Assembly (NCBI RefSeq): GCF_905147365.1
Contig: NC_056428.1
Coordinates: 4,928,001 to 4,992,000 of the forward strand
Length of the DNA stretch: 64,000 nucleotides
Source of the DNA: Aricia agestis
Taxonomy: Eukaryota > Arthropoda > Insecta > Lepidoptera > Lycaenidae
Reading direction: 5' to 3'
This document shows positions 1-11,500 of the stretch, one piece after another. The notes under the pieces were generated by a model, which saw only the letters and a program-made list of their open reading frames with translations, had not been told where the DNA came from and ran no database searches. The first letter of the stretch is position 1; each line of letters begins with the position of its first letter. Both the position numbers and the translations under genes were made by a program.

Positions 1-705
1 AAAACTTTTTAAAACCCTGGTAAGTGGTACCCCTCTTAGGACCGCGCTACACCGGAATGGCAGCGCTGAAAGTGCTCGCCTCGCTGCTGCCATTCCGGTG
101 TAGCGCGGCCTTTAATTAATCAAAGTACCCAAAACCAGCGGTGCAGTGTGCACATAATCTATGCTAATATTATAAATGCGAAAGTATCTATGTCGGTCTG
201 TTTGTCAGTCTTAACGCCAAACGCCAAAACTACCGAATCGATTGTAATGAAATTTTGTATACAGATAGTCTAAAGCCTGAGAAAGGACATAGGCTACTTT
301 TTTTCTGGAAAAAAAGGGTTGTAAGGGTGAAAATGCGTAAATTTGTTCAAATTAAGTTAGTTCCAAAAATTCATAATAGATGGCGCTGTGCGTCTTCTAC
401 ATCGCGCTGACGCTTGCTCAAAAGTCTTTCTATAAAAGGTGGTATCATCTTACATTTAAGTTTCGATTTTTTTCGATTGTTATATCTATTCTACGGTATT
501 AAATAACTCAGTACTTTATCTGTGCAGTGACGTAACTTTAAAACTATCAATGATAAATAGTTTATGGGTAAAGTTGTGTAATTGGGGGGCTAAATAAGCT
601 TTAAAATTTGGCATAAAATATAAAGTTTAATATAAAAAAATGAAATACTTATTGTGTGCACACTGCACAGCTGTATTGATTTAAGTGGTACCAGGGTTTT
701 TTTAT
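1..705. repeat. Foldback-rich element with nested inverted repeats
   Basis: A perfect 23-bp inverted repeat lies at 42-64 / 86-108. A second pair, carrying GTGCAGTGTGCAC, lies near 137-157 / 650-672. Copies of AAAACCCTGG near 11-20 and CCAGGGTTTT near 691-700 could be outer ends. Between about 165 and 360 is a copy of the Helitron-like repeat that starts tattataaatgcgaaag. No coding capacity. The left end may be cut by the window edge. Confidence 0.5.
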
Positions 706-878
706 AAAAGCTTTTGATACCAATTTTGTTGAACAACAGTTTGATGGATCTAAGTGTGTAGTAGAAGGAAAATATCTTTACATGACGATAACTGCGACTT
801 TTTGATAGTTGGCCTTCAAAGGAACATGGCCTTACATGGCTCAGGGTCCTTAGGTGCCATTTTGTTCAATAACTTTTG

Positions 879-922
879 GCCACAGATTGTATTAACTATT
901 AATAGTTAATACAATCTGTGGC
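879..922. repeat. Perfect 44-bp palindrome
   Basis: Each 22-base arm is the exact reverse complement of the other, with no spacer (arm core ATTGTATTAACTATT). Lies just 3' of the broken mariner. Confidence 0.85.
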
Positions 923-961
923 AAAAATACTAGTACAATATAGTTGAATATAGTCTATCTC

Positions 962-1860
962 AATACTTTTTGCCATCTTGTTGGTACGGCGCAGAGTAGG
1001 GACATGATCCCATTGCTATAATTATAATAGACGGATGCATTAACACCTCCCAGCCAAACTCCCGTAATTTTTGCTGAGTGGCTAAAGATGTGTAAGGTCT
1101 AGCATTATCATGGTGAAAAACCACCCATTCTGTTGATTAATTCCGGCTGCTTTCTCTCAACTTCTTGTTTTAATCTCATCAGTTGTTCGCAGTACAGTTC
1201 AGAATCGATGGTCCTGCCTGGCGGCAATGGTTCATAATGAATAATGCCCTTCCAATCCCACCACACTCACAGCATCACCTTGTTGCGCGTTAACCCGGGT
1301 TTCGCCACAGTCTGTGAAGCCTGACCGGCATTTGACCACGATATTTTTCGCACTTTCTTGTCGTACGTGATCCACTTTTCATCACCAGTTATCAGCTTCT
1401 TCAAAAATGGTTCGGTTTCATTACGTCGTAATAAAGAATCAAGAATGAGTACACGGTTCATTAGGTTTCTTTCAATGAGCCCGTGAGGCACCCAAATATC
1501 GAGCTTTTTTGTGTACCCAGCTTTTTTCAAATGCGCCAAAACCGTTTTGTGGTCAATCCCCAGTTCTTCAGCTACATCGTAAGTTACTACCTAGATCGGT
1601 ATATTAGTAACTACTAATAATTATGCCGATCTTGCAGCTTGCTCCACTTTTTCAAAAATGGCATCAGTTTTGTCCGTAACAGGCCGGCGACCAGAGCGAT
1701 GTGCATCTTTGATATCAGAATTTCCGGATTGAAAACGCCAAAGCGCTACTCTCACATATTATACTGCATTAGGTCCATAAACATTAAAAAAATTTTTCGC
1801 GGCTTGTGTTGCATTTTTACATTTTTTGTAATACAATTTTAAAGTATTGTATCGAATTTC
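962..1860 (-). pseudogene. Broken mariner transposase
   Basis: Reading the minus strand, the reading frames encode a mariner-family DD34D transposase in pieces. 1267-1539 encodes LLRRNETEPFLKKLITGDE, KWITYDKKVRKISWS and VAKPGLTRNKVML. About 1130-1265 continues with WWDWKGIIHYEPLPPGRTID and EQLMRLKQEVERKQPELINR. About 1040-1130 gives HHDNARPYTSLATQQKLREF in another frame. Roughly 150 bp present in the related fragment at 7372-7690 are missing near 1018-1050. A foreign stretch lies around 1583-1625. Several frame breaks make it dead; it should be unable to encode transposase. Confidence 0.85.
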
Positions 1861-1881
1861 TTCATTAGAATCACTTATTGT

Positions 1882-1996
1882 GGGCCCATTCACGACAGGA
1901 CTGCACGGCAGTCCTGCCATAAATGGGCCTCACTGATTGGTTCACACTCGGTGTTGCCGGCCGGAAATACCGAGTGTGAACCAATCAGTGAGGCCC
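1882..1996. repeat. Double hairpin next to the mariner relic
   Basis: Two overlapping stem-loops. 1925-1952 and 1969-1996 are perfect 28-base arms around a 16-base loop. The left arm start also pairs with ggcccatt near 1883, enclosing a second stem (caggactgc / gcagtcctg). It resembles a compact foldback MITE; no coding capacity. Confidence 0.7.
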
Positions 1997-1999
1997 TCT

Positions 2000-4130
2000 T
2001 TTACAATAATAAAAACAAATGAAAATCTTACATTTACCTAATTTGAATTTGGGATTGTCTTCTGTAAAATTAAAACTTTTTAATGACACCAAAATCAGCC
2101 AGTTTAGCCCAAGAGATTTTATGACAAGCGAAAAGACTTTTTCCCCTACCTTTTATGTAGAGTTCTTCGCAGTAAATTTTGTATGCACCCATTGATTATT
2201 TTTTAATAATTGTAAGTACTTTAATTAAGATTATTTTATTTGATAAGATTTATTTGGCATCAAAAATCCGAGTTGCAAAAAAATTTTGCTTCAAATAAAA
2301 GGTGCTAAAAAGAACATTTATACGGTTGAATGGAGAAACTATCTTTTTAACCGGCTTCCAAAAAGGAGATTTCAGACTGGCCTTGTAAACCCCAGTCTAT
2401 CATTGCAGTCGTCGTCCGACCGCAATGTTTGAATTTTTTGTATGCCTGTTATAGCCTGCTGCGTTAAGAAAATTAGAAATGATACAAGATATTAAAAGTT
2501 TTCATAAGATTTTAACGAAACAGTTATCTAGTTAAACAAATATATACTTAACTAGTTTTGTGGTGATGATTACAACTATTTTTACTTATCGGGGCTAAAA
2601 ATAAATTTGTTTTTGTTGCACGTTTATCACTATTCTCTACATGTGCGTAGCTTGTACCTACCATTGAAATACGCCATTTCTGGGTTCCGTATTTTATAAG
2701 TTTAAATAAACGAAGGTTAGGACAGATTTGAGTAATTCTGTGTTATTGTTGTGTGTTTCTTGCAGGTTGGAAAAGCTATTTAACAGACAATTGCAGAATT
2801 TGGAGAGCCCTGATTTGGTATTCATTTACATATTACTAACTAATAAGGCTCTATGTATAGTGTATAGTTTCGTCATGTCTGTCCGATTTCGGTTTATCGC
2901 ACCGCTCCGTCGGCGTTTAGCCGTCTAAGGGCGGCCACATACATATTCCTGACGCAGTAAATTCAGGGCGGCCAACCACAATACCACACACATCAGATTT
3001 TTTCTGTTCGGAATACCTAGATTAGTCTTGGAGTAGCTTCAGTGGAGTGCACACGTTTGGAAGAAACATGGGTTTCGACGAAGATATCTTCGTCGAAATC
3101 GCAATCGCATTTCTAATTTCTCAGAAAAAAATGCATCATCGTTAGTGGGTACATCCACTCATCCACAAAGATTAACGGAGGGCCAATATTATTTTAAAAA
3201 AGCCTATCCAGAAAGACTTTTTTATTATCATCGGTTGTCCATAAACTTGTAAAACAAGATCCTTGTTATGATAATCTTCGTTATTTAGATCCCACAGGCA
3301 TGGGAACCCTTCTACAGTAATAATTAAATGTTCAATATCACTCATCCACATACGTCAGTTTCCCTGATTCGGAGACCGTATCATGAAAAATTCCGTACAG
3401 CTACCACACACATCAGATTTTTCCGTTCGGAATACGGCCGCCCTTATCATTAGAATGATGAAACTTTGTACGATTATGCGTACATACTACACTGACAAAC
3501 AAAGAGACTACCACGAGACGAGCTATACTGATTAATGATACACTCCATAATATTATTTTTCAGAACTGTTTCATAAAAAATTGTGATAAGCCACGTTGGA
3601 CCATTATTAGCTAGGGCATAGGCCATAGACCTATATGAATGAATCTACGGCCTCTGAGGAGTTCAATGACTTCACACTACCAAACATGTATGATACAAAA
3701 ATATATTTTTTCATATTATGTGTTTTTTTACATGGAAAATACTTTGCGCATCCCCGGCGGATTGGAAACATCGGCCGGGGTACGTGGGCAATGGGACTCC
3801 CCGTAAGGTCTACCCACTAAAACCCCATGATGCTCCACTTTCCGCTTAGCCATAGTTACGGGCACGATTAACCCACCGAAAACCTAGTACAATCCTACAA
3901 TGTTCCTTTGGCGCGTTGCCATTATCGGACCTAATGTCTTCTTGTAAATTGTCACTTAATAGACAGCTGTGGCGAATAAAGTAACACGCTCAACTCAATG
4001 TCATCCACGTGCCACTAGATCGTTGTCCGTATTATCAGTTAATATTGTGTCAGTACGAGGGCAATAAACTTTTTAACTGACTTCCAAAAAGGAGGTAGTT
4101 TCTCAATTCAACCGTATAAGGATTTGTTGC
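2000..4130. other. Gene-poor stretch with interspersed repeats
   Basis: No convincing gene. A directly repeated segment (taccacacacatcagat... ttcggaatac) occurs at about 2980-3025 and 3402-3437, apparently as ends of an element bounded by gggcggcc near 2931 and 3440. Copies of the ccgacttccaaaaaggagg repeat lie near 2340-2370 and 4075-4105. The rest is AT-rich and unassigned. Confidence 0.5.
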
Positions 4131-4200
4131 ACCAACTTACTTTAACTTTAACTGTAACTTTAACTACAATGCAAAATGTCAAATCTTTGGTTAAAGTAAA

Positions 4201-5434
4201 TAATCGGCCAAGTGCGAGTCGGACTGCGCACGAAGGGTTCCCGGGTACCGTAATCGTTATAGAGCAAATATAAGCCAAAAATTGTGTTTTTTGTATGGGA
4301 GCCCCCCTTAAATTTTTATTTTATTAAATATCAAAGAACACATAATATATTTAAGGCTTTTGTGAAAATTTCAAGTAGGTATCCTACCTGTTGTCATCAT
4401 TGATACCGAGCAAAAAATCAAGTTTGTTGTATGGGAGCCCCCCTTAAATATATAATTTATTTTATTTTTAGTATTTGTTGTTATTAGGGTTGTTGAGGAA
4501 GTGATTATGAGGAAGAGGAGGAGGAAGAGGAATTGTCACGCGCAAATTTAGAGGATGCGGATGAGGAAGAGGATATTTTTGTGAAGAAGAGGATGCGGAT
4601 GAGGAAGCGGAAGAGGAAGTACGTCCATATAGTACAGCGTCTCAATGTGGGCAATTACGCCCCCTTGTGGGCGCTGAATCTAAAGGGGGGTAGTGTGGGA
4701 CTTAGAAAAAATGGCGGCGTTTTGTAGAGGCTGGGGGGGCTAATATTACCGACAAATTTGTGGCAAATGCCCTTTACTTTAAATTAGGAAAAGAAAGTAG
4801 GTGAACCGTGAAACAATGGGGGCGCTAAAACATATTTTGTTCTCAAAGTGGGCAGTGGAGAAAAAAGGCTGGGAACACCTGATATAGCACTACACTTCTG
4901 TCTAATTTCGATTTTCGATAAAATAAATCAAATTATTAGATTATTCGCAGTGCGTGCGTAGCTGCGTACACGCGTAAACAAAACAACGCTTGCTAATAGG
5001 TATGTCAAATTAAAACAAACAAGCAAGGAACAGCGGCGAGAGGGGAGGTCTCGCTCGCCCGTTCGATCCGGCATCGCGCTCTGGCGTGTGCGTTGCCGAT
5101 CGGATACGCGACGCGCATGCGCAGTGAAATTCCTCATAAATTCCTCTTAAATTTTGAGGAAGCGATAGCGGAAGAGGATTTTTGTAGGTATTTTTATTTA
5201 TGAGGATGCGGTAACGGTTGAGGAACCCAAAATATTGCGGAACTTCCTCATTATGAGGAAGAGGAATCCTCAGCAACCCTAGTTGTTATAGCGGCAACAG
5301 AAATACATAATCTGTGAAAATTTCAACTCTCTAGCTATTACCGTTCTTAAGTTACAGCCTGGAGACAGACGGACAGACATCGAAGTCTCAGTAATAGGGT
5401 CCCGTTTTTACCCTTTGGGTACGGAACCCTAAAA
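4201..5434 (+). repeat. Interspersed repeat (ggttccgtaccc family), split by a hAT element
   Basis: The left part (4201-4484) starts ggccaagtgcgagtcgg and the right part (5282-5434) ends gggtacggaaccct; together they make one repeat copy interrupted at 4485-5281. Other copies in the window are intact at the same point (for example ttgttgttatagcgg near 26110 and 39165), which proves the insertion. Class of this abundant repeat not determined. Confidence 0.8.
4485..5281. mobile_element. hAT-type non-autonomous element, 797 bp, 8-bp TSD
   Basis: Terminal inverted repeats TAGGGTTGYTGAGGA (one mismatch in 15) are flanked by a perfect 8-bp target duplication, gttgttat (4477-4484 and 5282-5289). The uninterrupted host repeat elsewhere in the window confirms the empty site. 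Eight-bp duplications are typical of hAT transposons. Subterminal regions are packed with GAGGAAGAGG/GAGGATGCGG motifs on both ends, plausible transposase-binding repeats. An inner part (4630-4890) resembles 55828-57135. No transposase ORF. Confidence 0.88.
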
Positions 5435-5498
5435 ATGGACGCCATATATAAATAAATAATAATTTTGACAGTTCTCCTTTACCAGCAGCGCCTCCGTC

Positions 5499-5732
5499 CA
5501 TGGGCGCCGGCAGGGGGGAGCCAGGTGGTGCACTTGCACCCCTTGGGAATCTCGGGAACAACAGGAATTATTGTACCATGCCGTACAAAGATAGTTCGTA
5601 ATGTTTCGGCATATAAATCTATTCTGTTGACGTAAATAGACAGTCACTGTTGTTCGTAAAAAGTAATAAGAAAAGAATAGAAAGAAAACTAAAATCTGCA
5701 CCCCTTGGAAATTATTCCTGCCGGCGCCCATG
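5499..5732. mobile_element. hAT-like MITE, 234 bp
   Basis: Perfect 16-bp terminal inverted repeats CATGGGCGCCGGCAGG / CCTGCCGGCGCCCATG. The 8-bp flanks cctccgtc and cccccgcc agree at six positions, consistent with a decayed hAT target duplication. No coding capacity. Confidence 0.65.
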
Positions 5733-5897
5733 CCCCCGCCCACGTTCATTTAAAGCCTTGTCGGATCAGAAACGTCTTCTGTCAAATTCTGTGGTCAAGG
5801 TAAGGTTAAAGTTAAATTAGCCTTAACTATAACCATAACTTTGACCATAACTTTAACTTTAACCACGTCTCTGGTGTAAGGCTGTTCGTTTTTTATA

Positions 5898-6155
5898 CAG
5901 GGTGTAACAAAAATAAGTGATAATACTTTAGGGTGTGTACGTGTTCCTTGTAGAGAGTTCACTGTGAAAGTAGCAGCGCTGAAATACCAAAAAAATTTTC
6001 ACTTTAGTATGGGGAAACTCGTGACGCTCGGGCCATTGCCCATACAAAAGTGAAAAAAAATTTTCATCTTTCAGAGCTGCTACTTTAACAGTGAACTCTC
6101 TACAAGGAACACGTACACACCCTAAAGTATTATCACTTATTTTTGTTACACACTG
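5898..6155. mobile_element. TA-flanked foldback MITE, copy A
   Basis: About 68 bases at each end are near-perfect inverted repeats beginning CAGGGTGTAACAAAAATAAG and CAGTGTGTAACAAAAATAAG. Flanked by TA on both sides, as expected for Tc1/mariner-type insertion. The loop carries ctcgtgacgctcgggcc. A second copy is at 29085-29341. Confidence 0.85.
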
Positions 6156-6439
6156 TATACCGTAACTTACAATAAATTAAAATTCCGTATCCTAAAAAAC
6201 TACTCAACCGATTTTGATGAAACTTGCAGCTGTATTCCCTATGTTAAACCATACCTTGTACAACAAAAAAATAACTACTCAAATCGGACTTGTAGTTCCG
6301 GAGATATGCGAACACAAACATAAAAACATACATACATACATACACTTTAGAAATTTGGAACATTTGTTCAGACGCTGATGTAGACTAACATATATGAAAA
6401 CTGGGCAGTTCTGCAAATAATACATAATACAATATAGTA

Positions 6440-6490
6440 CATACAATACGCGTCGAATTGATAACCTCCTTTTTTTGAAGTCGGTTAAAA
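6440..6490 (-). repeat. Copy of the ccgacttc-aaaaaggagg repeat
   Basis: Contains cctccttttttt-gaagtcggtt, the reverse complement of short copies seen near 2345, 4080, 36190, 43970, 45070 and 55962. An abundant unclassified interspersed repeat. Confidence 0.6.
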
Positions 6491-6687
6491 ATATTGTAAT
6501 GCTAAGCCTGAGTGGCTAGAGCGGCAGATACTTTCTTGCTTCTTCTTGCTTTATTTTATTTTACCAAATTACCGCCATCTGCATCGGTTTGTTAACGCAC
6601 ATTACTAAAATACCACTAGTGGCATACTAGCGATTTTCTCCTTATTATGCCGACAACGGTATTTTAGTGGACAACCCTAAACGACCA

Positions 6688-8248
6688 CTAGAGTCTGGCT
6701 AACGAAAGATGAGACTGGAAAAAGGCGGCAAATTAAAAAAATCTACGTATGGCAACCTTGTCTATAGTCGGAATTATAGTTTTGATACTTGATTATTTAT
6801 GACATTATTAATATTATCATATTTTAGTTTGGATAACTGGATTATTATATTTTAATTTGGATAATTTCAAGAAAAATAAGTTTATTGTTGTTGTTAACTT
6901 AAATTTTATTTTGCAATACATTTCATGATGTTTTGTTTTTGACGAAAACTCTTGCATGTTTTTGTCGAAGTATTAAAACTTCTTCTTTAATGCTTATCGT
7001 ACATCATGATACCGTACAAAATATAATTTAATCAAACAATTATCTTCATTTTCTTAAACTATACTGTAATTTCTTAGTTTAAAATATATAATTTAATTTA
7101 AATGTTAAATAATTTCCTATATTATATTATTATGCAATTAAAAGTGTATTAGCACAAATTCTCGCAAGCATCATAGATTGTATTGATTATAGTCAAATAT
7201 GTTTGTTTAATACATACTTGTACATGCCTGAAACTAATAACCCTCCCTTGAAAGTAGATTAAAAATAAAGAATTAAGGGGAGATGAAAAAACAACACAGA
7301 AAATCAAAGGTGGCGGATTTTTTTTTTCGAATTTTATAATATATAAACATTCGAATGGTTTTTTTTTATAAAGCAACTTTTTGCCATCTTGTTGGTAGGG
7401 ACACGATTCTAATGCTATAAAAATTTTGGGGCTTCCGATGAAAAAACTGCGACGTGATTTTGGCAGTCTTCTTGTGATGTCAACCTGACACTGCCTAAGG
7501 AATCCTGCAGCGACTGAAACAGGTGGAAATCTGAAGGTGCAAGGTCAGGACTATACGGCGGATGCATTAATAACACCTCCCAGCCAAACTCCCGTAACCA
7601 CACGCCTTTATTTATTTGGCCTTCTTTTTTAATCCTTTTTAGGGTACAAACACTGACATCTGAAAATATGTTCATAAATAAAGTTAGCATTCATTAACAA
7701 GGTTGCTTTCAGGTATTTTTTTTTTGTCACGTTAGGGTCTTACCGGTCAAAGAAGAAATCTCATCAAGGAACTGATTTTGTCTTTAAACACTCTTCTTGG
7801 AACATATCTCTTAATTTATTTATGCTTGATATTATAACTTGCTGAATCCTTTGCATCATCCATGTTACCTGCAAAACAATAAATTCAATTACATGATAAA
7901 TAACAATTATTTTAATTAATTATAATTGAAAGTATCAAAATCTTTTACCTGTGCTTACCAATTTACTGGGATATTTCATGTAAACAATCTTGTTTTTGTT
8001 TAAAAATTGCATCCTTTTCACTTCTTTTTTGTTCGTATTTACTAATCATAGCAAAAAGCAGTTTTCAGAAAACTATTTTCAAAGTTCTCGTCATGTTTAA
8101 ATTAGAAAATCACGTAAACCATATAAATATTTTTCACTTTGACACATAAACAACAGATGCTATAGGTGACAATGACGTTAGTGACAGTGTTACCATAATC
8201 ATTTTTGGAATAAAAAGCCGGTCTTATCTTTCGCTAGCCAGACTCTAG
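6688..8248. mobile_element. Inverted-repeat element, 1561 bp, upstream of Wbp11
   Basis: The first and last 28 bases are inverted repeats with two mismatches (6688-6715 and 8221-8248; core CTAGAGTCTGGCTA). Internal sequence is AT-rich and includes a mariner tail (7372-7690). No intact ORF. Ends 254 bp before the Wbp11 start codon, so it may bound or contribute to that promoter. Confidence 0.65.
7372..7690 (-). pseudogene. Mariner transposase C-terminal fragment
   Basis: Minus-strand translation includes LREFGWEVLLMHPPYSPDLA, PSDFHLFQSLQDSLGSVRLT and SQEDCQNH, the mariner C-terminal region with the third catalytic Asp in SPDLAPSD. The last codons (SLPTRWQKVA) lie at about 7376-7420 after a frame break. 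N-terminal two-thirds absent. Closely related to the copy at 962-1860 but retaining the part that copy lacks. Confidence 0.85.
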
Positions 8249-8502
8249 CGGCACGCTAAGCTTGACACTGGCCATGGTTAAAAAGCCGAGCGCCATATTA
8301 TGAAACAAAAAACTGACAAGTGACAGTTGACATTGGCAGTTCTTCCCTTTTTTTCAGAATGCTCTTTTTCTCGAAAAAGAGTTTCTGCAGTTTTTGTTAC
8401 TTTTAACCCGTGCTTTTAACTCTGCTTTCCTCGATAATAATTTACCAAAAACAGCACATTAATGTTATTTAAATAGTGTAGTTTTAAGCAAAACCTTCGA
8501 AG
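8249..8502 (+). promoter_or_regulatory. Wbp11: Wbp11 upstream / probable promoter and 5' UTR
   Basis: The only non-repeat sequence between the transposon ending at 8248 and the start codon. It lacks an obvious TATA box and contains several tgacagttgacattg-like stretches. The promoter is placed here only by position; the transcription start was not determined. Confidence 0.4.
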
Positions 8503-8566
8503 ATGGGGCGTCGATCAATAAATACCACTAAAAGTGGTAAATATATGAACCCCACAGATCAAGCAC
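8503..8566 (+). CDS. Wbp11: Wbp11 exon 1
   Basis: Contains the start codon and residues 1-21 plus the first base of codon 22. The donor is cac|gtaagtg. The preceding bases (ttcgaag) give an acceptable Kozak context with a purine at -3. This is the conserved lysine/arginine-rich WBP11 N-terminus. Confidence 0.93.
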
Positions 8567-11500
8567 GTAAGTGATTGTTATGGTTTACATTTAGCTGATA
8601 TTGATTCATTTGTGTTATTTATCTACAATCAAAATGTTCGGACACAGGAAAGGAAGCAAGAAAAAAGGAATTAAAGAAGAACAAGCGGCAAAGACAGATG
8701 GTTCGCGCCGCTGTGTTAAAAATGAAAGACCCCACTCAGATTCTTGAAGAGCTTCAGAAGATTGATGAAATGGGTATTTATACATCTATACTAATTTCAA
8801 AGTTTGTCCGTCTGTCACCTTTTCATTCTCAAACCGCTGTACCAAATTGGTAAGGAAAGCTTAAAGAGTCATAGCATAGCTTAAGCAGAAAATATTCGCA
8901 GAGAACAACATCTAGTAGGCTATATTTATAATTTACACATTATAAAATTAAAGTATAAAAATACAAATGTAAACTCAGTGACTACAAATACTTCTTCACA
9001 ATATTGTTATTTCAGAGTACAATGTCCTGCAACCGTCACCACTGAATGAGAAAGTACTTAAAGAAAAGAGGAAAAAGTTAAAGGAAACCTTTGACAGAGT
9101 TCTCAAGATGTATGTAAGTATTTAGGACCTGTGACTTCCAGCAGAGTATGGTTAAATATAGGATACTAGATGATGCTCGCAACTCCGTTGCGCAAAAATT
9201 AGTTTATCGCGTGGGAACCATACATTTTTCCGGGATAAAAAGTATCCTATGTCCTTTCCCGGGACTCAAAGTATCTCCATGCCAAATTTCAGCAAAATCA
9301 GTTCAGCAGTTTGAGCGTGAAGAGGTAACAGACAGACACACAGACAGACAGACACACTTTCGCATTTATAATATTAGTAGAAAATAATATTATTAATAGC
9401 TGTACTGTTGAGCTATTTTTTAACTAAGCAAATGCAGGAGAGTTCAGTAATTTTAATTGTATTTAATAACAAATAAACACCCTATAGTTGAACTGACTCC
9501 CTGTTCCTATTTTTCATTGATGATAATATATAATAGGCTTTGTAACGGGGGGACACACAAATGCATGCAAGAATTTGAAGTGTTTCAATGTGTGTTTCAG
9601 GATAAAGACGATCCAGAGAAATGGGTAGAGCTGAAACGTCAGGAAATGGAATATGAGAAGAGGAGAGCACATCTTATATCTTACTACGAGTCTGTGAAAC
9701 ACGCACAATCTGTGCAAGTTGATGACATTCCCTTGCCAACATTACAGGTACTCTTCCTGGTCTTAACAATAAAATAGCTATAATTATTGTACTGCAAATT
9801 AAGCAGCTTCCATATTAAATTGACTGAGTTTATTAAAAAAATGTCAAGAAATTTTTTAATTAATTTTCGAGAGATTATAAAAAAATGTTTCCTTTATTAG
9901 ATTTTGTATTGACATTATATGTTGTTTAGATTCCAGATAACATATTATTTGGTAACCTGCCATCTCAAATACCGTTGCCGATGGACTCTGGACATACCAA
10001 CATGCCTGTACGACCAATATTGAAGAAGGACTCTGCTTATAGAGTAAGTTTAGAAATTATTAAAAAAAACAGATTTAAGAGTAATAGGCTAAAATTGTCT
10101 TAAAAAGATATAAAACATATTATTTCATAAAATTTTCATTGTGTTATTTACTACATGTATTGCACAATATTTCTCAACAAAAAGGTTATTTTAAAACGGA
10201 TAATGATATCATCATAATATTAAAGTCATTTACCCAAACAAACAAATATTTAAATTGTTTAGATTTTCATCTTTTTAATTTGAAATAATCTCTGTAACCT
10301 TGGTTTAAAGCCCTGTAGATTTTGATAGAAAAACGGCTTTATTCTAGTCAGGATGCTAACAACCATGAAATTAGTAACTAAATAAAATATAATAAATAAA
10401 TAAAGCATTTATTCACTGACTATAACCAGACAATTTTTTTTATAGCAAAACAATAAAAACACATTTAGTCAGGTTGTTCTTCGACATAGGTCGCCCCCAT
10501 TTCCTTCCATTTGTCTCCGTCCCTGGCAAATCTCCTCCATCCCTTTGGAATGTCATCCTCCCATTGTTTGTTCTGACGTCCTTTTCGTCTTTTCCCTTGT
10601 CTAGGATACTGTTCTATTATGTCCTCAGTCCATTTTTCCCATTATCTGTTCTTGTTATATGTCCAATCCAGTTCCATTTCAGTTTTCTAGTTTTTATCAA
10701 TATGTCTGTTACCTTTATTATTTTTCTTATTTTAGTTTTTGTCCACCGGTCTCGTAGACCTATATTTAGCATACTTCGTTCCATGATTTGTTGACATACT
10801 GTGAGCTTATTGGAACGAAGTTCCTTATCGCGCGTTCGGCGTAAAGGAGGCTAGACAGAACGATATTTGACCTCGACACTTTTTTATTAGTACCTGCATA
10901 GTAGAGGGCGTTGATATTCCTGTGCCTCAACTAGATGGCGTTTTTTGAGCATAAACAGTGACGCGTTGTTAGCATTCTGGGCGTCAATAGATGGCGATAT
11001 TTTAAATATATTTTTTTAGTGTATTATGTATACTTACAGGTTTTTTGAACATAAGACATTACTTTGTTCCATTCGGGTGTCACTTGACACCACTTAAGTT
11101 TTTGCTTGTAGTTGGCCAAGTTTGGCACCCATATGTTAGTCATGGAAGACCACTGGTATTGTACAATTTACTTTTAACAGATATTGGCACAGTTTAATAA
11201 TAATAATAATAATATCTATGGACGCTTCACACCACGTCAGTCTGGCCCCGTGGTAAGTACCTGAAGGACTTGTGTTACGGATACCAGACAACGGAAATAT
11301 ATTTAATACTTTTATACTATACATATATATAAGATTTTTATTATATGATACACATATTTAATACACATCCATGACCCAGGAACTTTGAAAACTTTTTTGT
11401 TCCGTCGGCGGGATTCGAACCCGCGACCCGGGGCTTGAGCTACCAACAGCTCACCAACTGAGCCACAGAGGTCGTCTACTACTTGAAGAAGTTTCGTTCT

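Noticed and set aside
3720..3910. Structured RNA near cggccggggtacgtgggcaa
   Set aside because: Some pairing is visible (ccccggc/gccgggg), but no known RNA fold; likely a repeat fragment.
4533..4727. Acidic/basic ORF in the GAGGAAGAGG region
   Set aside because: It is translation of the hAT subterminal purine repeats, not a protein gene.
11400..11476. tRNA gene on the minus strand
   Set aside because: Has A- and B-box-like words, but no proper acceptor stem and is attached to a repeated AT-rich body also seen at 38266-38550; it is a SINE head.
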